From positions 95,294 through 159,293 of the forward strand of contig WBMZ01005375.1 of assembly GCA_013400975.1 (NCBI GenBank): 64,000 bases of DNA, in the 5' to 3' direction. The translations under genes and the position numbers were made by a program. Origin of the DNA: Atrichornis clamosus. Its lineage: Eukaryota; Chordata; Aves; Passeriformes; Menuridae. The notes beneath the pieces were generated by a model. The model worked only from the letters and a program-made list of their open reading frames with translations, was not told the origin of the DNA and searched no databases. Shown in pieces: positions 23,600 through 36,256 of this stretch (position 1 is its first letter; the number at the start of each line of letters is the position of its first letter).

Positions 23600-26500
23600 A
23601 TATCTATAATTTCAGAAGAACACAGTAATGGAAAGATATTGATCAAAAAACTGGCAGGAATAGGTCTCCCATTGCTGGCATATAACAGGTGTGAAAATTT
23701 ATCCTCCATTTCCTCGAGTCACCATAAAGTTTACATTTTAAGACACAGGAATTATTTGTAGAAATTTCTGTGTAATATAGCAGCAAAGACGAGTATTGAC
23801 TAAGCTACAAACACTGGATGCAATTATTTCTTTAAAAATAAAATTGTGGATTTTTGTCCAGTGAATTCAGTATTGGTACCTTGTTTTCCAGTCAGTGGAG
23901 TTTTGTCGTCAATGCAGAATGTGATTTTTATAACCCATAGTTGTAACTATAGAAAACAACTATGTGTTGCTGAAAATTATGATTCCTTGTATGAATTTTT
24001 GGAGAAGAGAAAACTGGGAGACTTATTGCTATAAGAGTGGCTAAAATGTAGCCCTCTATAGATGAATCCCATTAGCAGGGGATTTCTGTGAAACAGCAGA
24101 ATATAGGTAAGAAATCAGTGGCTACTTTCTTTAAAAGTTAAATACAAAAGAGTTCAAATATAAATTCTCTATCATTACCAAGGCAAACAAACAAAAAACC
24201 AAAACCTTGACCCCTCCAAAGCCGTAATATTTTATTTCCCTAAATCTTAAAAATTTGTATGTTCTTCTTTCTCACGTCTCCTTCTTATACTGGCCAAAAT
24301 TTGTATTCATATTTGCCATTCTGCCCTGAAAAAAACACCATCTGCAAATACTTCTAGAAAGTGCAGATCCTAGTGTTGTTCCTAGGGAACGCCCTTTGTG
24401 AGTTTTCCAGTGTAGGGGCTGGTGTATACAGATATTACAAAGAGAGAGAAGTGTTTTACTGTGATTCTTGTGTTCTGCAGATTCTTAAAACTCTCCTGCT
24501 GAATTCTCGCGATTAAATTTTTTCCACATTTGTGGTAGCTGAAGTTGTGTGGGCTTGATATCTGCTTGTGCCACGGAGTCTAGGAAAAGGTGGAGTACTT
24601 GCCTCAGCAAAGGCCGCAGAGTTGCAGACATGTCATTGTTGGTGTCTTCTGCCATTGGCACTGCATGTTTTCTGCTATTTGTAATAAATTCCCTGCTCAA
24701 TTCTGCCAGAGTGGCTGGATACCCTTTCACCTGACACTGCCACTTCTCCCCAGGGGATTAAAGAACTGCATCTCAGTCCTAGTTTTTCACACAGTTATTG
24801 TCGCTGGTTTGATTCATGTCAGAACACAAGTCAGTGGTGAGCCACATTTGTCCTGTGTTAAACAGCTACACAGAAATATCACTGGAGATTAATTTGGATG
24901 AATATGCTGAAACAGAGTATATATGAGGACATATACTTTCTGCTTTCCACTTACTCATGTTTAATGTATATTCTTTATTTTGTATGCATATCAGTCCAGG
25001 CAAGAGAGTGTGTTTCTGCAAAGCTCTTTGTTTTTCCTTTTCTGTGGCTTCTCTGAAGGCAGAGGCATGCTCGAGGCACCCACACTCTTTTATGCATATC
25101 TACTGCTGTTCATCAATCAGAGACCCACAGTCAGATCATCAAGGCACTTTGCAACCTTTGTAATGTGCAGTTGCTGGAGTATTTTTTTCCCCTTCCAGCA
25201 TATAATTGCCCAGTCCATACTTTATCATACATTTAATAAGATATTTTTCTCAGCCATACAAGTGCTCTAGCTAAAGCACAATTATAGCAATTATATTAAG
25301 GAAAGTTATGAGCTGAAAAAATGTACAAAGCCTTATTTTGAAATGAGGTAATATTAGCAACAAAAATGACACGAAGCTTGGAATTTGACCAAGATAAAAC
25401 AGATTAAAGAAGACCAGTTTTTGTACTATGATTTTTTTTTAAATCATGGAAGTGTTCAAAGAATTGGGAGTATCACAACATTGCTAACTTGGAAAAGACA
25501 AAGGAATTTGATTATTTTGTTTTCACACTTGAGTAGATCAAAAGTGATTCCATTCAAGCAAATATAATTCTGCCAATAGAAAAACAAATTAAATAAGAGG
25601 AGAACCAACTTAGAGAACCCTTTGAAAGCATTATGCACAAGTCAAGTCTGACATTTTCTAGTCTCTGTGTTAAAAAAGCAAAACAAAGATGCTTCCTCTT
25701 TGTTTACTTTTGTTCCCCAAACAGCACAGGAAAGCATGTGGATGTCAAATGTCATTTCAATATGAATCACATATATGCATGCACTCTGTTGGTATAGAAA
25801 TCATGGCACTTTGTAGGGCATTCTCCTCCCTCTTCTGCCACCAGTTTGACAGACTAAACTTCAGAAGAAATAGTCATCAGGAAAAAGGAGGCCTGCAAAC
25901 CCATGGCATTTCATCAGTACTTGGCTCCTCTTAACAAAACTCTCAATAGGCAGAGCACAAACAACAAGCTGTATCTCTCAAAAACCATTTGATATGATTG
26001 AATTTATGCTTGGTACACCAGTAGTGGTCTGCCTTGTGCATTACAGAGACCATGAGAGTAGTCTGATTTTATCAAGCCCACTTGTGCAACATTTATATTT
26101 CTATGAGTTTTAGAGGAGATAGGGACATATGACTTTCTGAATCACATTAGGTTATTGCCTGATTAAGTCAGATATCCTGCTTGTACAATGGCCATGACCT
26201 AATACTTCACAAATACCAACTACTCAGATGCTGTGAACTAAAAGACAGAAAGTAACTTCTGTCTGCTCCTGTGGCATCTTCAAGAATTTAAACAAACTAT
26301 CCATATTCATTGATCAACAGTGCACACTCTCTTATAAACAGCTCCAAATACTGCCTAAATTTATATACTTCTGTTATTACCACAACATAATGTTACAGAA
26401 AAGTCTCTTTTTGTAAAGCAAGGAGGCATCTATTGTCTTTGAACTGCATGTTAGAAAAATGTAAGTCCTCTTCTCCCCCTCTCTTATATAAGCATGATAA

Positions 26501-28470
26501 TAAGATCTTAACTGAGCGTATCTCAAAATGAGAGAAGGAGAAACTGCAGCTTGCTCTGCACACTACTGATGGAACTATTTCTGGTACTAAATTTTGTTCA
26601 GTTGTAAATCTGTGTTGGCTTGAGCCCTCAGCCACCAGCTATGGATTTAATCAATGTTTGGATCTGGATGAATAATTCAGTATGATCTATTCCCTTTCAG
26701 CTTGTGAAATCCATCTTCAGGTTTCATCTCTCTCATGTATTTACCCAGATACTACCTGAATCATTTCAAAGCTGTTCTTGTCTCCCTTTAGGATAATGGT
26801 TCCAATAACATGAGCAGTCTCTCTGTTCTGCAAGGAGTTCTGCTTAAACAGCAAGAAATAAAAAATGTTGTGCAACAGCAAACCTGCAAAATTCAGCCCT
26901 GATGTGTTAGTCCCTGAATTAAATGAGTACATAGGTGATATTCTAACAAGGGTGAAGTGAATGGCAGAATTCCCATGGACTTGTAAAAGAGAGTGGTTTC
27001 AGATTAGGTCCTAGTTCCTGCATGTGAGAATGTGAAATTTAGAGTTGTGAACACAGTTTTGAAATGTGTTTTCCATGTTCAGCTCTATGAAATGTCTCCT
27101 GTCAGTTTAAAAAAAGAGAATACAAGGATAACTGAAATTATTGCATTGTAAATATTTGTATGAATGCTTATTCAAACTCTTTTATATCAGTTTCATGCAT
27201 AAAAGTTCAGGTTGGTGTGACCGAAATATAATATTCTTACATTGAAGAGGTCAGATTAAGTTTTCTATTTTGAATGACCTGGTGTAAAATAATAACAGAT
27301 TATTCATTCCCCTTCCAAAAGCATGGCCTGGCTGCTTAGATGCAGTATAAATTTGATGCAAAATGCTGAGATTTAGGGGTGGGGATGGTCATTTGCAAGT
27401 TTAGAGTCTGTGCTGGAGAAGCTGTTCTTCTATACCAGTCCTATCCCTGGACTTAATGACCATCCTGCATTTTATGGTCTTTGTATTTTGAGCTTACTTT
27501 TCCTGGTTCTGCTAGACCTCCGTTTCATTATGGGTTCAAGTTATTGTACCTCATGTCTTTCTTTCCCCATTAGACAGTAAAAGCTGAGGTGAAGTATTCA
27601 GTACAACTTATTTCTAACAGCTAAGTAATCTTTCCTTTTTTTTTGTTTTCTGTTTCTATGTACCTTTCACCCAGAACCCAGTCTTTTCAGTGACCACATT
27701 TAGCTACTGAGATCAAGAAAACAAAATTATACATTCAAGGTGTGACAGTTAATGACGTTATGCTGAAATAGGCATAATGTGGAGATATCATGGGCAGCAG
27801 ATTGATATTCTTAATTATTAATTTTCATGCTTTTAGGTCCTTGGATTTTTAATGTAATATAATTGGTACCATTTTATCACATTGTTACATTTACTGCCTT
27901 TAGGTGGATTTAGGACTGTGTATGATGATTTGTTTTTTTCTGCTGGTAACTGGCAACATTTGGGTGAAATGCAGAAACAACATGTAAAATGACAGGCTGG
28001 TGAGAAGAAAGGTCAGAGAGATATAATTTCCACATCACGGGGAAGATATAGGCTAAACAAGGTTGTCAAACAGTTTATCTCTTGCTACTTGTGTTGTGAC
28101 AGGGCTGCTGCAAAGATTTCCGGCACTGTGGGAAGGAACGTTTATTTCTGTTGCAAAAGTTAGTGGTTGAGGCTAAGGCTGGAATTGGGTTAACTGCTCT
28201 GTGATTATAAGTGGTGGCAAGAAAATTGGGTTGGGTTTGTTTACTTACATTGACCTGTCAACTTCTTCCTTGACTTTCACTGGGACAATTGAAACCACCT
28301 TGGCATATAAAGACTTTGGGATAGACAAAAGGCCTGAAAGCTTCTGCAGTTTTCCTGTCCCTGTCTTCAGCTTGCTTTTCCAAATTGCTGCAGGCCACAT
28401 AGTAGAGGTGGAGTCCTCTCCTGTATTCATCCTTGCCTGTATTTTTTCCCATCCAGTCTGATTGTTGCTG
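23600..28470. other. Non-coding stretch, one protein-like minus-strand frame
   Basis: A minus-strand frame at 24485-24730 (81 codons, GTG at the top, ATG codons inside) reads as a balanced, helix-prone peptide ending in TAA, but it lacks a clear acceptor or donor. A motif of the dispersed type described under findings (ATTCCCATGGACTT) lies at 26966-26985. Otherwise the DNA is AT-rich with no recognised repeat or gene. Confidence 0.5.
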
Positions 28471-28525
28471 ACCTTGAAATGTAAGTTTATTTGTCTCAGG
28501 AGTAGGAGGACACCTCTGGATCCTC

Positions 28526-29155
28526 ATGAGACTTTTTCTTGACTATGGAACTAACACAACAAGAGGAAGTAGAAACAGGGTGCATTTTTGGTATGACTCT
28601 TCCTCACCTGGTGAATTGGTGAAGAATAAATTCTCTTCCTCAAGCATTCCTGTTAGGACCACCTCACTGTATTGTTGTAGGAGGAAATGCATGCTTTCGA
28701 CAATCTATTTAAAGACCCCAAATATCCATATGGCCCAGTTGTCTATAAGCCCAAGGAAGAACAATACAATTCACAGCAACTCTGAATTACCTTGTCCTTT
28801 GGAGTTGTTTGGGTACAGATTTAAACAGATGCACTTTTTAGCAGTGATTCTCTATACTTTGTACAGAAATGACTGGAAATATTTCTGTTTACTCCTTTTG
28901 CCTGCTGGGCAAAGATTACATTATGTTTCAGATCATGACCTGAAAGTATCTAATGCCCTCTGTTTAAGTGCAATGGAGAACATTTTGATTTTCATGGACA
29001 CTAGTATGGATTTAGCAGCTCAATTCTTATTTATCTTTCAGACCATTAAATCTGACATATGTACTCCATGGGAAATAGAAATAATTTTGTTCCTCGTGGT
29101 TATGAAATCATTAGAAAGGATGAGGTACATCTGTAATGGCTGTCCATTAATATAA
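28526..29155 (+). CDS. 209-codon ATG-initiated ORF, function unknown
   Basis: This is the longest open frame outside the CpG islands. It starts with ATG in weak context (C at -3, A at +4) and ends in TAA. The frame is open back to a TGA at 28475-28477, and a good acceptor (TTATTTGTCTCAG) ends at 28499 within that open stretch. By my rough estimate, about 0.03 ORFs of this length are expected by chance in 64 kb of this composition on two strands. The predicted protein has a Ser/Arg-rich first half and hydrophobic runs near residues 103-112, 118-127, 162-174 and 184-193, but no domain I recognise. T-rich DNA gives such runs by itself. A competing antisense exon model overlaps it. Confidence 0.25.
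   Translation: MRLFLDYGTNTTRGSRNRVHFWYDSSSPGELVKNKFSSSSIPVRTTSLYCCRRKCMLSTIYLKTPNIHMAQLSISPRKNNTIHSNSELPCPLELFGYRFKQMHFLAVILYTLYRNDWKYFCLLLLPAGQRLHYVSDHDLKVSNALCLSAMENILIFMDTSMDLAAQFLFIFQTIKSDICTPWEIEIILFLVVMKSLERMRYICNGCPLI
28608..28692 (-). CDS. Candidate first coding exon (minus strand), product unknown
   Basis: An ATG at 28692 opens 28 codons plus one base, up to a CAG|GTGAGG donor whose last exon base is 28608. An in-frame stop lies just upstream of the ATG. An alternative 5' boundary is an acceptor (CAATACAG) that opens at 28666. The leftover G joins the GA at the start of the 23262-23096 exon to make a Gly codon and keeps the frame to its stop. The joined product would be 83 residues. 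A phase match has a one-in-three chance of being accidental, and the intron would be about 5.3 kb. It overlaps the 209-codon plus-strand ORF, so both are unlikely to be real. Confidence 0.2.
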
Positions 29156-29700
29156 TTATTGTATTTAATAATAGGCAACTTGCAGGCTTGGATTTTCTTA
29201 ACGCTGTTACTGAGAGAGTTACTAATAGTGACCTTTTCAAAGGACTGTGGAGCTCCTGCCTTCCTTCAGATGAAGGCAATTGGAGATGTTAACAGCATCC
29301 ACACCATCTGGAACACACTGCCCAGCAGCACTGAAAGAGAAAAGCAGCTATTAGACAGGTTCTAGGTTCAACCCATTTATGTGTTGATGTTTCTTGGGTA
29401 AGATTTTTCACCTCTCTCCTATAGCAATATAGATTTGAGACTCATGGCAGAAATGCTGAGTGAGTGGTGGGGATGTGGGCAACTTATTAATCCAGTCTTG
29501 CTCCAGAGGTGCTACTCGGACGGCAGTCAGACTCATCAGAAAGGCTCATTATAATTTTCTAATGTCACATTACCATCATCCAAAAAAACCCAACTTAATT
29601 GAATGCAAACGACATGTGCAAGATGTCTGAGTGTCTGGTGTCACCTATTTTATCTATAAATATTTAAATATTATCTTACGGAGTATTGTTTTTCTAACAT

Positions 29701-29729
29701 GCAGCTCTGTTTTTTTAAGACAGAGCTGC
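29701..29729. repeat. Perfect 10-bp inverted repeat (hairpin)
   Basis: GCAGCTCTGT and ACAGAGCTGC are exact reverse complements separated by a 9-base T-rich loop. In RNA of either sense this forms a stable stem-loop. The stem is too short for a canonical microRNA precursor and is not followed by any recognised RNA gene. Confidence 0.9.
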
Positions 29730-30815
29730 TATCCATCTGCCTCAAATATACAAAAGCACCCATATTTTCTCAAATTGAAATGTACTCTTGTATAATTGAA
29801 ACAAAGTTTTAGTCAGTTTCTGAAAAGTGACAGTAAATAACTCCATTTTCATGCTAAGGATATTGCTTTGTGCTGTCTCTTTCTAGTGATAGAGTCTCAC
29901 AGTCTTCAAATTAAACCTGTCTCTACAGACCTGTTGGGCATAGCAAGTTACTGCAGATCTAGCTGCAGACAGCATCCATCTGATTCTGTTCATCCAGGAG
30001 GAACAGAATCCAGCTCTTAAAATCCATCCTTGGCTGGGCTGAAATTGGCAGTTTGCAAGCATGTATGAAGAGATCATCTGCTTAAGGAAAGGCTGTTTCT
30101 CTGTTCTTTGGAGGAGGATGATCTTATAAGAAAAAATGAATGCAGTAAATAGCTGAAAGCTGTGCCAGATTAAAACAGGCGGAATGGGATTGTTGGTTTT
30201 CCAAATTTCTCCCTTTACATACTCCATTCTCTCCTCCAATTTGGCAGCCTTTCCATGAACACTCACTCCTTCCCCTAACTGTTGGCTAAAAGGCCATTTC
30301 TAAGGCTGATGCAATATCATTCAAGATGAGAGTGCTTTTCTTAGAAACACAAGTTGTCATACTCTTATCCTTTCCCCTAAAAGCCAAATACATTCTTATG
30401 CCACACTGTTCCCTGTAAAATGGCCGTAACGGTTCATTTTTCCTTCCCAGACTTTTATGGCCACAGCATAAATGTTAATTTAACACCAACCTGGTGACTG
30501 CCAGTAATTTACCTCACAGTTACCTAGATTTTCTGTGGAGACATGGGGTGTCTTATTCTTGGGGGGGACTCCAGCTCAGTAAGGTGAGTAAGACTACATT
30601 AATTGCATAGTCTTCCTTATTTCATTAGACTGCAACCTTTTCTGAGTCATATGTTGTTTGCTTTTTCCCTTGTGAAGTAATGAATCTATGCTTTCTTTTG
30701 TTTTTCACTAGATTTTGAAGTATTAATAGAACCTCCCCTTGGGTACTTTTAAAAAAAAATCCATCTTTGCTTTTAAAACTCATTTTTCTTCTTAGTCTTT
30801 CTGATTCTGTTAATG

Positions 30816-30889
30816 CATTCTTGTGCTATTTCTCCATATTCATTCTTGTGCTTTTTTCCATATTCATCCTTCATATTCATATATTCATC
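30816..30889. repeat. Tandem repeat, about 25-bp unit
   Basis: Two near-identical units (30816-30840 and 30841-30864, each starting CATTCTTGTGCT) are followed by a degenerate third portion rich in TTCATATTCAT. This is a short minisatellite or replication-slippage product. Confidence 0.85.
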
Positions 30890-31886
30890 ATTAAACCAGT
30901 CCTGTGGTTTGCTCACATTTTTTGAGTCCTCATCTTAAATGTTAGTAAAGATTTAAATTAGTAAAGAGAAATTTTATTAAGAATTGATATAAATTATTAA
31001 TTTCTTTTGCAACTTTCATAACAATTAATTCTGGATATTCTGCATAAATAGTCACATAAATGCTTATACTTTTTTGGATCTTTTAAATTCTTGTCACATT
31101 GTGTGAAAAGAATTTTCTCTTCAATTTTGGTTTCATCATCTTTTGCTTTCACTGCAGGTTGTGTGTCAGTGTAACATGTAATATGAAACTTAAAAAGTAT
31201 TCCTAAAGTGTAATAATAATTTCTGTGCAAACACATGCACATAGATGTCTATGCCTTTCAAAATATGATTTTCTATAAAATTCACATTTTGGTTCCTCTG
31301 GATCTGTTTCCTATTTCTTAGATGAAAACAAAACCGTCATCTCAAATATTTTAATGATACCTGAAATCAATGGTGCTGATAGCACAGTTCTACCTGTTGA
31401 TGGTGCATGGGTTCAAACTTTTACCTTCCAACAGTGCCAGTAGATCAGTATTTTGTAGGCATGGCATGACTTTTCTTTAATTGATGTGTAATTTAGGGAC
31501 TGAAGTATTACACAGGAGCAGTTTTATCCCTAATTCTTTCAGTCCTGGCACAGTTAAGGTGCCTTATTTTGCCCGAGTATTTGTATCTGTACAATAGAAT
31601 AGAGTCAATATTACCTCTGTAAAATGATATAAGATTGAATAGAGAACCATTATGAAACCTGAAAATAGAAGATTGGTTAGACAGGATCCATGTGTCTTTG
31701 AGAGGAGATATATTTTTATTTAGAAAAATAGTTTACATTCTAACTCTTAAGAGTTTTACTTGGGATTTTTCCAAAGGTCTCTTTGTCTTTGATTTCAAAA
31801 GGAATTAAATTAATCTGATAAGATTTTATAAGAAAAATACTTACTTTGAATATTTTTTGGCTAACATAATGATGTCACTCTTTCAG

Positions 31887-31969
31887 TTGGGCACTTTATC
31901 CCTCAAAATGGCAAATCTGGTATGAATACATAAAGCAATACACTTTTAGGAAGGTTATATCTTCACAAG
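31887..31969 (+). CDS. Candidate internal coding exon, product unknown
   Basis: An acceptor (GATGTCACTCTTTCAG) precedes 83 nt that end in a CAAG|GTAAGA donor. One frame is open across all 27 codons, beginning and ending with a split codon; the other two contain stops or are less favourable. The end phase (one base over) fits the acceptor at 32280, giving a further 24 codons to a stop at 32355-32357. The composition, rich in Trp, Tyr and Lys, is protein-like but unrecognised. A chance open frame of this size is common, so the evidence rests on the paired splice sites. Confidence 0.22.
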
Positions 31970-32280
31970 GTAAGATAGTTGATATCTTTATTTAAATAAG
32001 GAAAACATTTGTCATTTAAACAAAGACAGCCACAGATTCAGTAAAAAAGTGCACTGCTGGTTTATTTACCCAAGGGCAAATTACCCATTTAGGGCTTTCT
32101 GAAATGCTAAACTTGCCCATTTCAAGGGTTAGCAGGTTTAGAGCCTACCCGTAGGACAATTTTCAGGCATTGTGGCTGATGTGAGAACTAAAAGGTAGAA
32201 GCTAAGGGGTAGCAAACTACAGCTTGCTCAAAGCTGATTCACTGTAAGGCAGCGTGTGAGCACTCTCCTCTCTCTTTCAG

Positions 32281-32607
32281 GACAAAATCAGACAGTTTGG
32301 CCAAAATCAACAACAGCAACTCCTGAAACTCATCTATTTGTGGTTAAGCAGGAGTAGGACATACCTTCAGGCACAACAGAGAGAGGGCTTTAGGAAGATG
32401 TTGAGGACTGATTACTGGTTTTTATCCCCTCTGAAAGGTACTAAGAGTGCTCATGAGATGAAACTTAGGGTGAGCAACTTTCCCATGTGCTCAGGTGTCT
32501 CTGTGCACTGCTTTGAACCTGGGCTGTGTTTGGAATTAACTCATTTTCTCAGATACTGGGAATTGAGGCCACATACTCCAGATGAGGAAGTAAGTGGATG
32601 TGTTTAG
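32281..32607 (+). CDS. Candidate exon after a very strong acceptor, product unknown
   Basis: CACTCTCCTCTCTCTTTCAG at 32261-32280 is a near-ideal acceptor. Directly after it one frame is open for 108 codons to TAG (32605-32607). A GAA|GTAAGT donor after 32589 would make a 309-nt exon of exactly 103 codons in phase 0. Another possible donor, AGG|GTGAGC, lies near 32470. If spliced from 31969, a different frame is used and ends at 32357. The start of the phase-0 peptide is Gln-rich, with no domain recognised. The exon may be real but non-coding. Confidence 0.25.
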   Translation, partial: DKIRQFGQNQQQQLLKLIYLWLSRSRTYLQAQQREGFRKMLRTDYWFLSPLKGTKSAHEMKLRVSNFPMCSGVSVHCFEPGLCLELTHFLRYWELRPHTPDEEVSGCV

Positions 32608-32609
32608 CC

Positions 32610-35600
32610 TAGTATTTTTAGTAACTGGCTGGTGTTAACAGTCTTGTGGGACAAGCAAGTGTTTCCTCTTCATCTTTTTTTTGGTAGCTTTCCATGCCTT
32701 AGGTGTGAGGCAAGCATCTGAACTTTGTTGAACTTTGTCATCAGGAAAGTCTTTTATTACCTTCTTCAGTGAAGGGCAATTTGAGTAATTGGTTTTATTT
32801 GTTGCAAAATAATATGTCAACAGGTTTATGCCTTTTGGTAGAAGGCATTTGAAACTTTTAATGCTTTCTGTCTTCTATCAGCTAGTATAACACAGTAAAA
32901 ATTTTTCTGATACATTAAGGAAAACGGTTCTGGGGTCTATTCCAAGGTTAGATGTATTTTGCTATTGTGCTGCAAAGATTGTAGTGCCTCTGCATTGTGT
33001 GTGGGATACCAGTCAAGACTGACTGTATTTTCACGTTCTAAAATTCCACCAAGCGAAACCTGGAATTGATTCATGGAGCTTTTGATGGGAGAAGAGAGAG
33101 TGGTAAAGCAATTTTGAGGTGTTAAGATTGTTCTTGAACTCTGTTGAAATGAGTAATTTGGGCTTTTGGGGGAATATATTCACAACTTCAAATCTCAATC
33201 AGCACAGGAAGAAAAATACAGATAATTGGACAAAAACACAGAATAAAGAAAAACAATATGTCCAAACCATTTTATAAAGCAGATAAACTTATGGAACTAA
33301 TTATTTGGGGGGATTTTAAATCTAAAATTTCTCTATCTGGCATGAAGATCTTCTAGGCCATCTAAGTGTATTCTACAGCACAGACTAAAGAGTTCCTGAA
33401 AAAACATTTTTGGTGACAGGGTTGGAGAGAAAAGGGCAGGGAAAAGAAAGGGAGGAAAAAGACAGTAAGGACAACATTGAAATTAATATAAGATCTACTA
33501 GCTGTAATACTTTTTTCAGTTTCTAGAAAATTCAAATTACTAAAATTGAAGATCATGAAGAGACATGATATGAGAGTTATGGCTGCATAACCTTAGACTA
33601 CAAATGAGATCTGCATTATTTAGTCAAAGAAAAGATAAATTGGTCTGCCCTAATTCTCAGTGGAAAACCCAGCAGAGATCCCATTCCCTCAGGAATTCCA
33701 AGAAAAACTGTCAATTAGTCTCTGATTCATAGAGTCTAAGTCTTCTCCTACTCTGGATTTACACCTGAAGATTTTCATTAACTGACTCATATTAAGTGAA
33801 CTCATTTCATACTTTCCTCATTATTGCCAGTACCCAAGTGCAGGCATACAAGATTTACAGGGAGTTGTGGCAGTTGCTCACAGAAATGAGTTACACAATT
33901 TAATAGAAATGAGAAATGAGACCAGGCAATCTGTGTGCTTGTGTAATAACCAAATGATCAAAAATGGCCTCAATAAAGAGAATCGATCATCTGAAAGTGT
34001 TTTCATAAACATGCACACCAGACAAATGGTTTTGCCTGTAGAAAAAAAGGCCAAGCAATCAAAACAGAATTAGAGCAGAAACACATGCTATGTGGAAAAT
34101 CTCTCATGAAGATTTATGCTTTCAGGCTTGCTTTGACCACCTTTGATGCTTCTTTTAGTACTAAAAACTTCATACTTATCTTTTACCTAAAATTCCTTGG
34201 GCTTGGTTTACTGTGGGATTGATTTTTGTTGGTTCTTAGGTGGTAGCCTGTACATGTTTGTTTTCACAGAGAGACAGAAGGCTGGATCAAAAGATCTGTA
34301 TCATCTCAAATTAAATGGGAACAGAGGAGCATTGCATATCAGAACTGTTAAATTGCTTACAAAGTAGTTGGGATCCTGTGCTTAAAATGTACAAAAAGCA
34401 GAAAACATTATCAAATTTAAAGAACTTATTGCACTAGTGGTTAGTAACCAGTAACACATAGCTAAGTCTTGCTGCAGGGCAGATTTTCATTTAATTTGCA
34501 TGTACATCTGCACCATAGCTATCAGGCTCTTCTGAAGGGTAAAGTTTTAAAGTTAATAAAAAATACAACTGTGTTCTCATTTTGTTTGGTCTTTGTCAAT
34601 AACAACTCATCTTTCCAAGTTTTAACTGCAAGAAAAATACTAACAATCAAAGAAAAATACCCAGGTGGTCTAAAATATTTGCCTGAATTCACGGCTTTAA
34701 GCGAAATACTAACTATTTTTAGAGCTCCTTGTGGAAAGCTGTGAAAGTTAGGTGTGTGAAACTATTAAGATATCTATCACAGGGATTCATTAAGGCACTT
34801 GTCCCTATTAAGAAGTTCTATGAATATCTAAAGAAATGACATCATTGACTGGCCATGAGCACTATGTTTTAATGCTATCCCATATGCTTCTGTTTCTGGA
34901 GTCTGGGTCCAGATTACCAATCTGTGAAATTCATGAGAAAAAGTTCATTTTTCATTGAATAGGAGTGGGAATGAGTTCTCTGAAACACAGACTTCAGAAA
35001 CAGGTTTTTTTTGGTTTTGGGTTTTTTTCCAGATCATATTGTTTTGTCTAGAGAAGTGTATCTAATGGCTGTAAAAGAATTGGGATAAAAAATAGTGGCT
35101 TGAAAATGAAGCATGCACAGATGTTTGGCTACACTTTAAAGTCCCAGAGGTCAAGCTAGACTTTCTTTTACTAATGAAGTTATTCCTTTGTTTATGGATG
35201 CATATATTTACAAAGGGGTTATAGAACATTTAAGAGAGAGAGAGATGGTTACATTAATTCACTTAATCCCTCACCATATCTTCAAATATTTAAAATGATA
35301 TATCATAAATTTAAGAATAAGGTTATATGACTGCCATATTACAACAATACTTAAAATACTATTTTTTATCTACTTTGTTAGGTGACTGTTGTGATAATTA
35401 TATTTTCACAAATATTATGACTAACAGACCAGATTTTCTGTGTAAAATTCCTCTGTGGTATGATTTTCTAGAATATGAAATAACCTCAATGTATTTTTTT
35501 TTTTTAAGGAATTCAATGAAAATATAAGCACTATGCCTCAGATTAATGACATCTGAACTTGCAAGTCTGTGCAACTGAAGGTAGGGAACTAAATAAATCA

Positions 35601-36250
35601 GGATCCTTTTTCAAAACATGTTATCTGTCATATTCATAACATTGTAGCACACGGGGAAGAAGGAGGGATGGGGGAGAAAAATTTTTAAAAAGTTACACAA
35701 AATAAGATCAAACTCTAAAGATTATGCTATTCCCTCCTTAAGACCAATAACTCCTCACCAGTGTTGTAATCAATAACTATTGATACAGTTGAGAAAAGGT
35801 GCTTAACAACCTATTTTTTGACTGCTCCTTAGGAAACTCATAAATAAGGAGAGGAATTGTAGCAATGTAAACGTTCCTTCTTTAACCAATAACATTATAT
35901 ACTTGGAGATACACCTGACTCTAAAACATTCTGGGGTCTCTCAGCAGCAGTTAGACTGCATGCTGCATATGCATGGTTCATGTGAATTGTGCTTAAAAAA
36001 GAAAGAATTAATGGGAACACTAATTTTCATCTATTAATTTAAAGAAGCTGTGTTGTTTTTAAACCCTCTGGTCCATGTCAGATACAATCATTCCATCTTT
36101 TAAGAGACTCTAGCAATATTGGTTCAGGTTTGTAAGTACTTCCTAACCTGTTCAATCATCTACCCTTTTTCAAGTGCTATGAAAATTTAAAACATTATAT
36201 AAATGCCATGTGTCATAATCAGTGACTTACGTGTTTGCTTTTGTTTGTGC
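32610..36250. other. Non-coding stretch, no gene seen
   Basis: AT-rich DNA with a short (GA)n run near 35232-35246 and a 12-T run at 35494-35505. An open frame at 33867-34073 (plus strand, GTG start) gives a charged 68-residue peptide with no splice support. No recognised repeat family. Confidence 0.55.
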
Positions 36251-36256
36251 ATTTAG

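Larger units (their letters stand above)
29160..31880. other. Non-coding stretch, hairpin and tandem repeat only
   Basis: No gene is recognised. It holds a perfect 10-bp hairpin (29701-29729), a tandem repeat (30816-30889), and a weak exon-like segment at 30520-30583 bounded by an ACCTCACAG acceptor and an AAG|GTGAGT donor, open in one phase. Further T-rich acceptor-like sequence lies near 30711. Confidence 0.5.
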
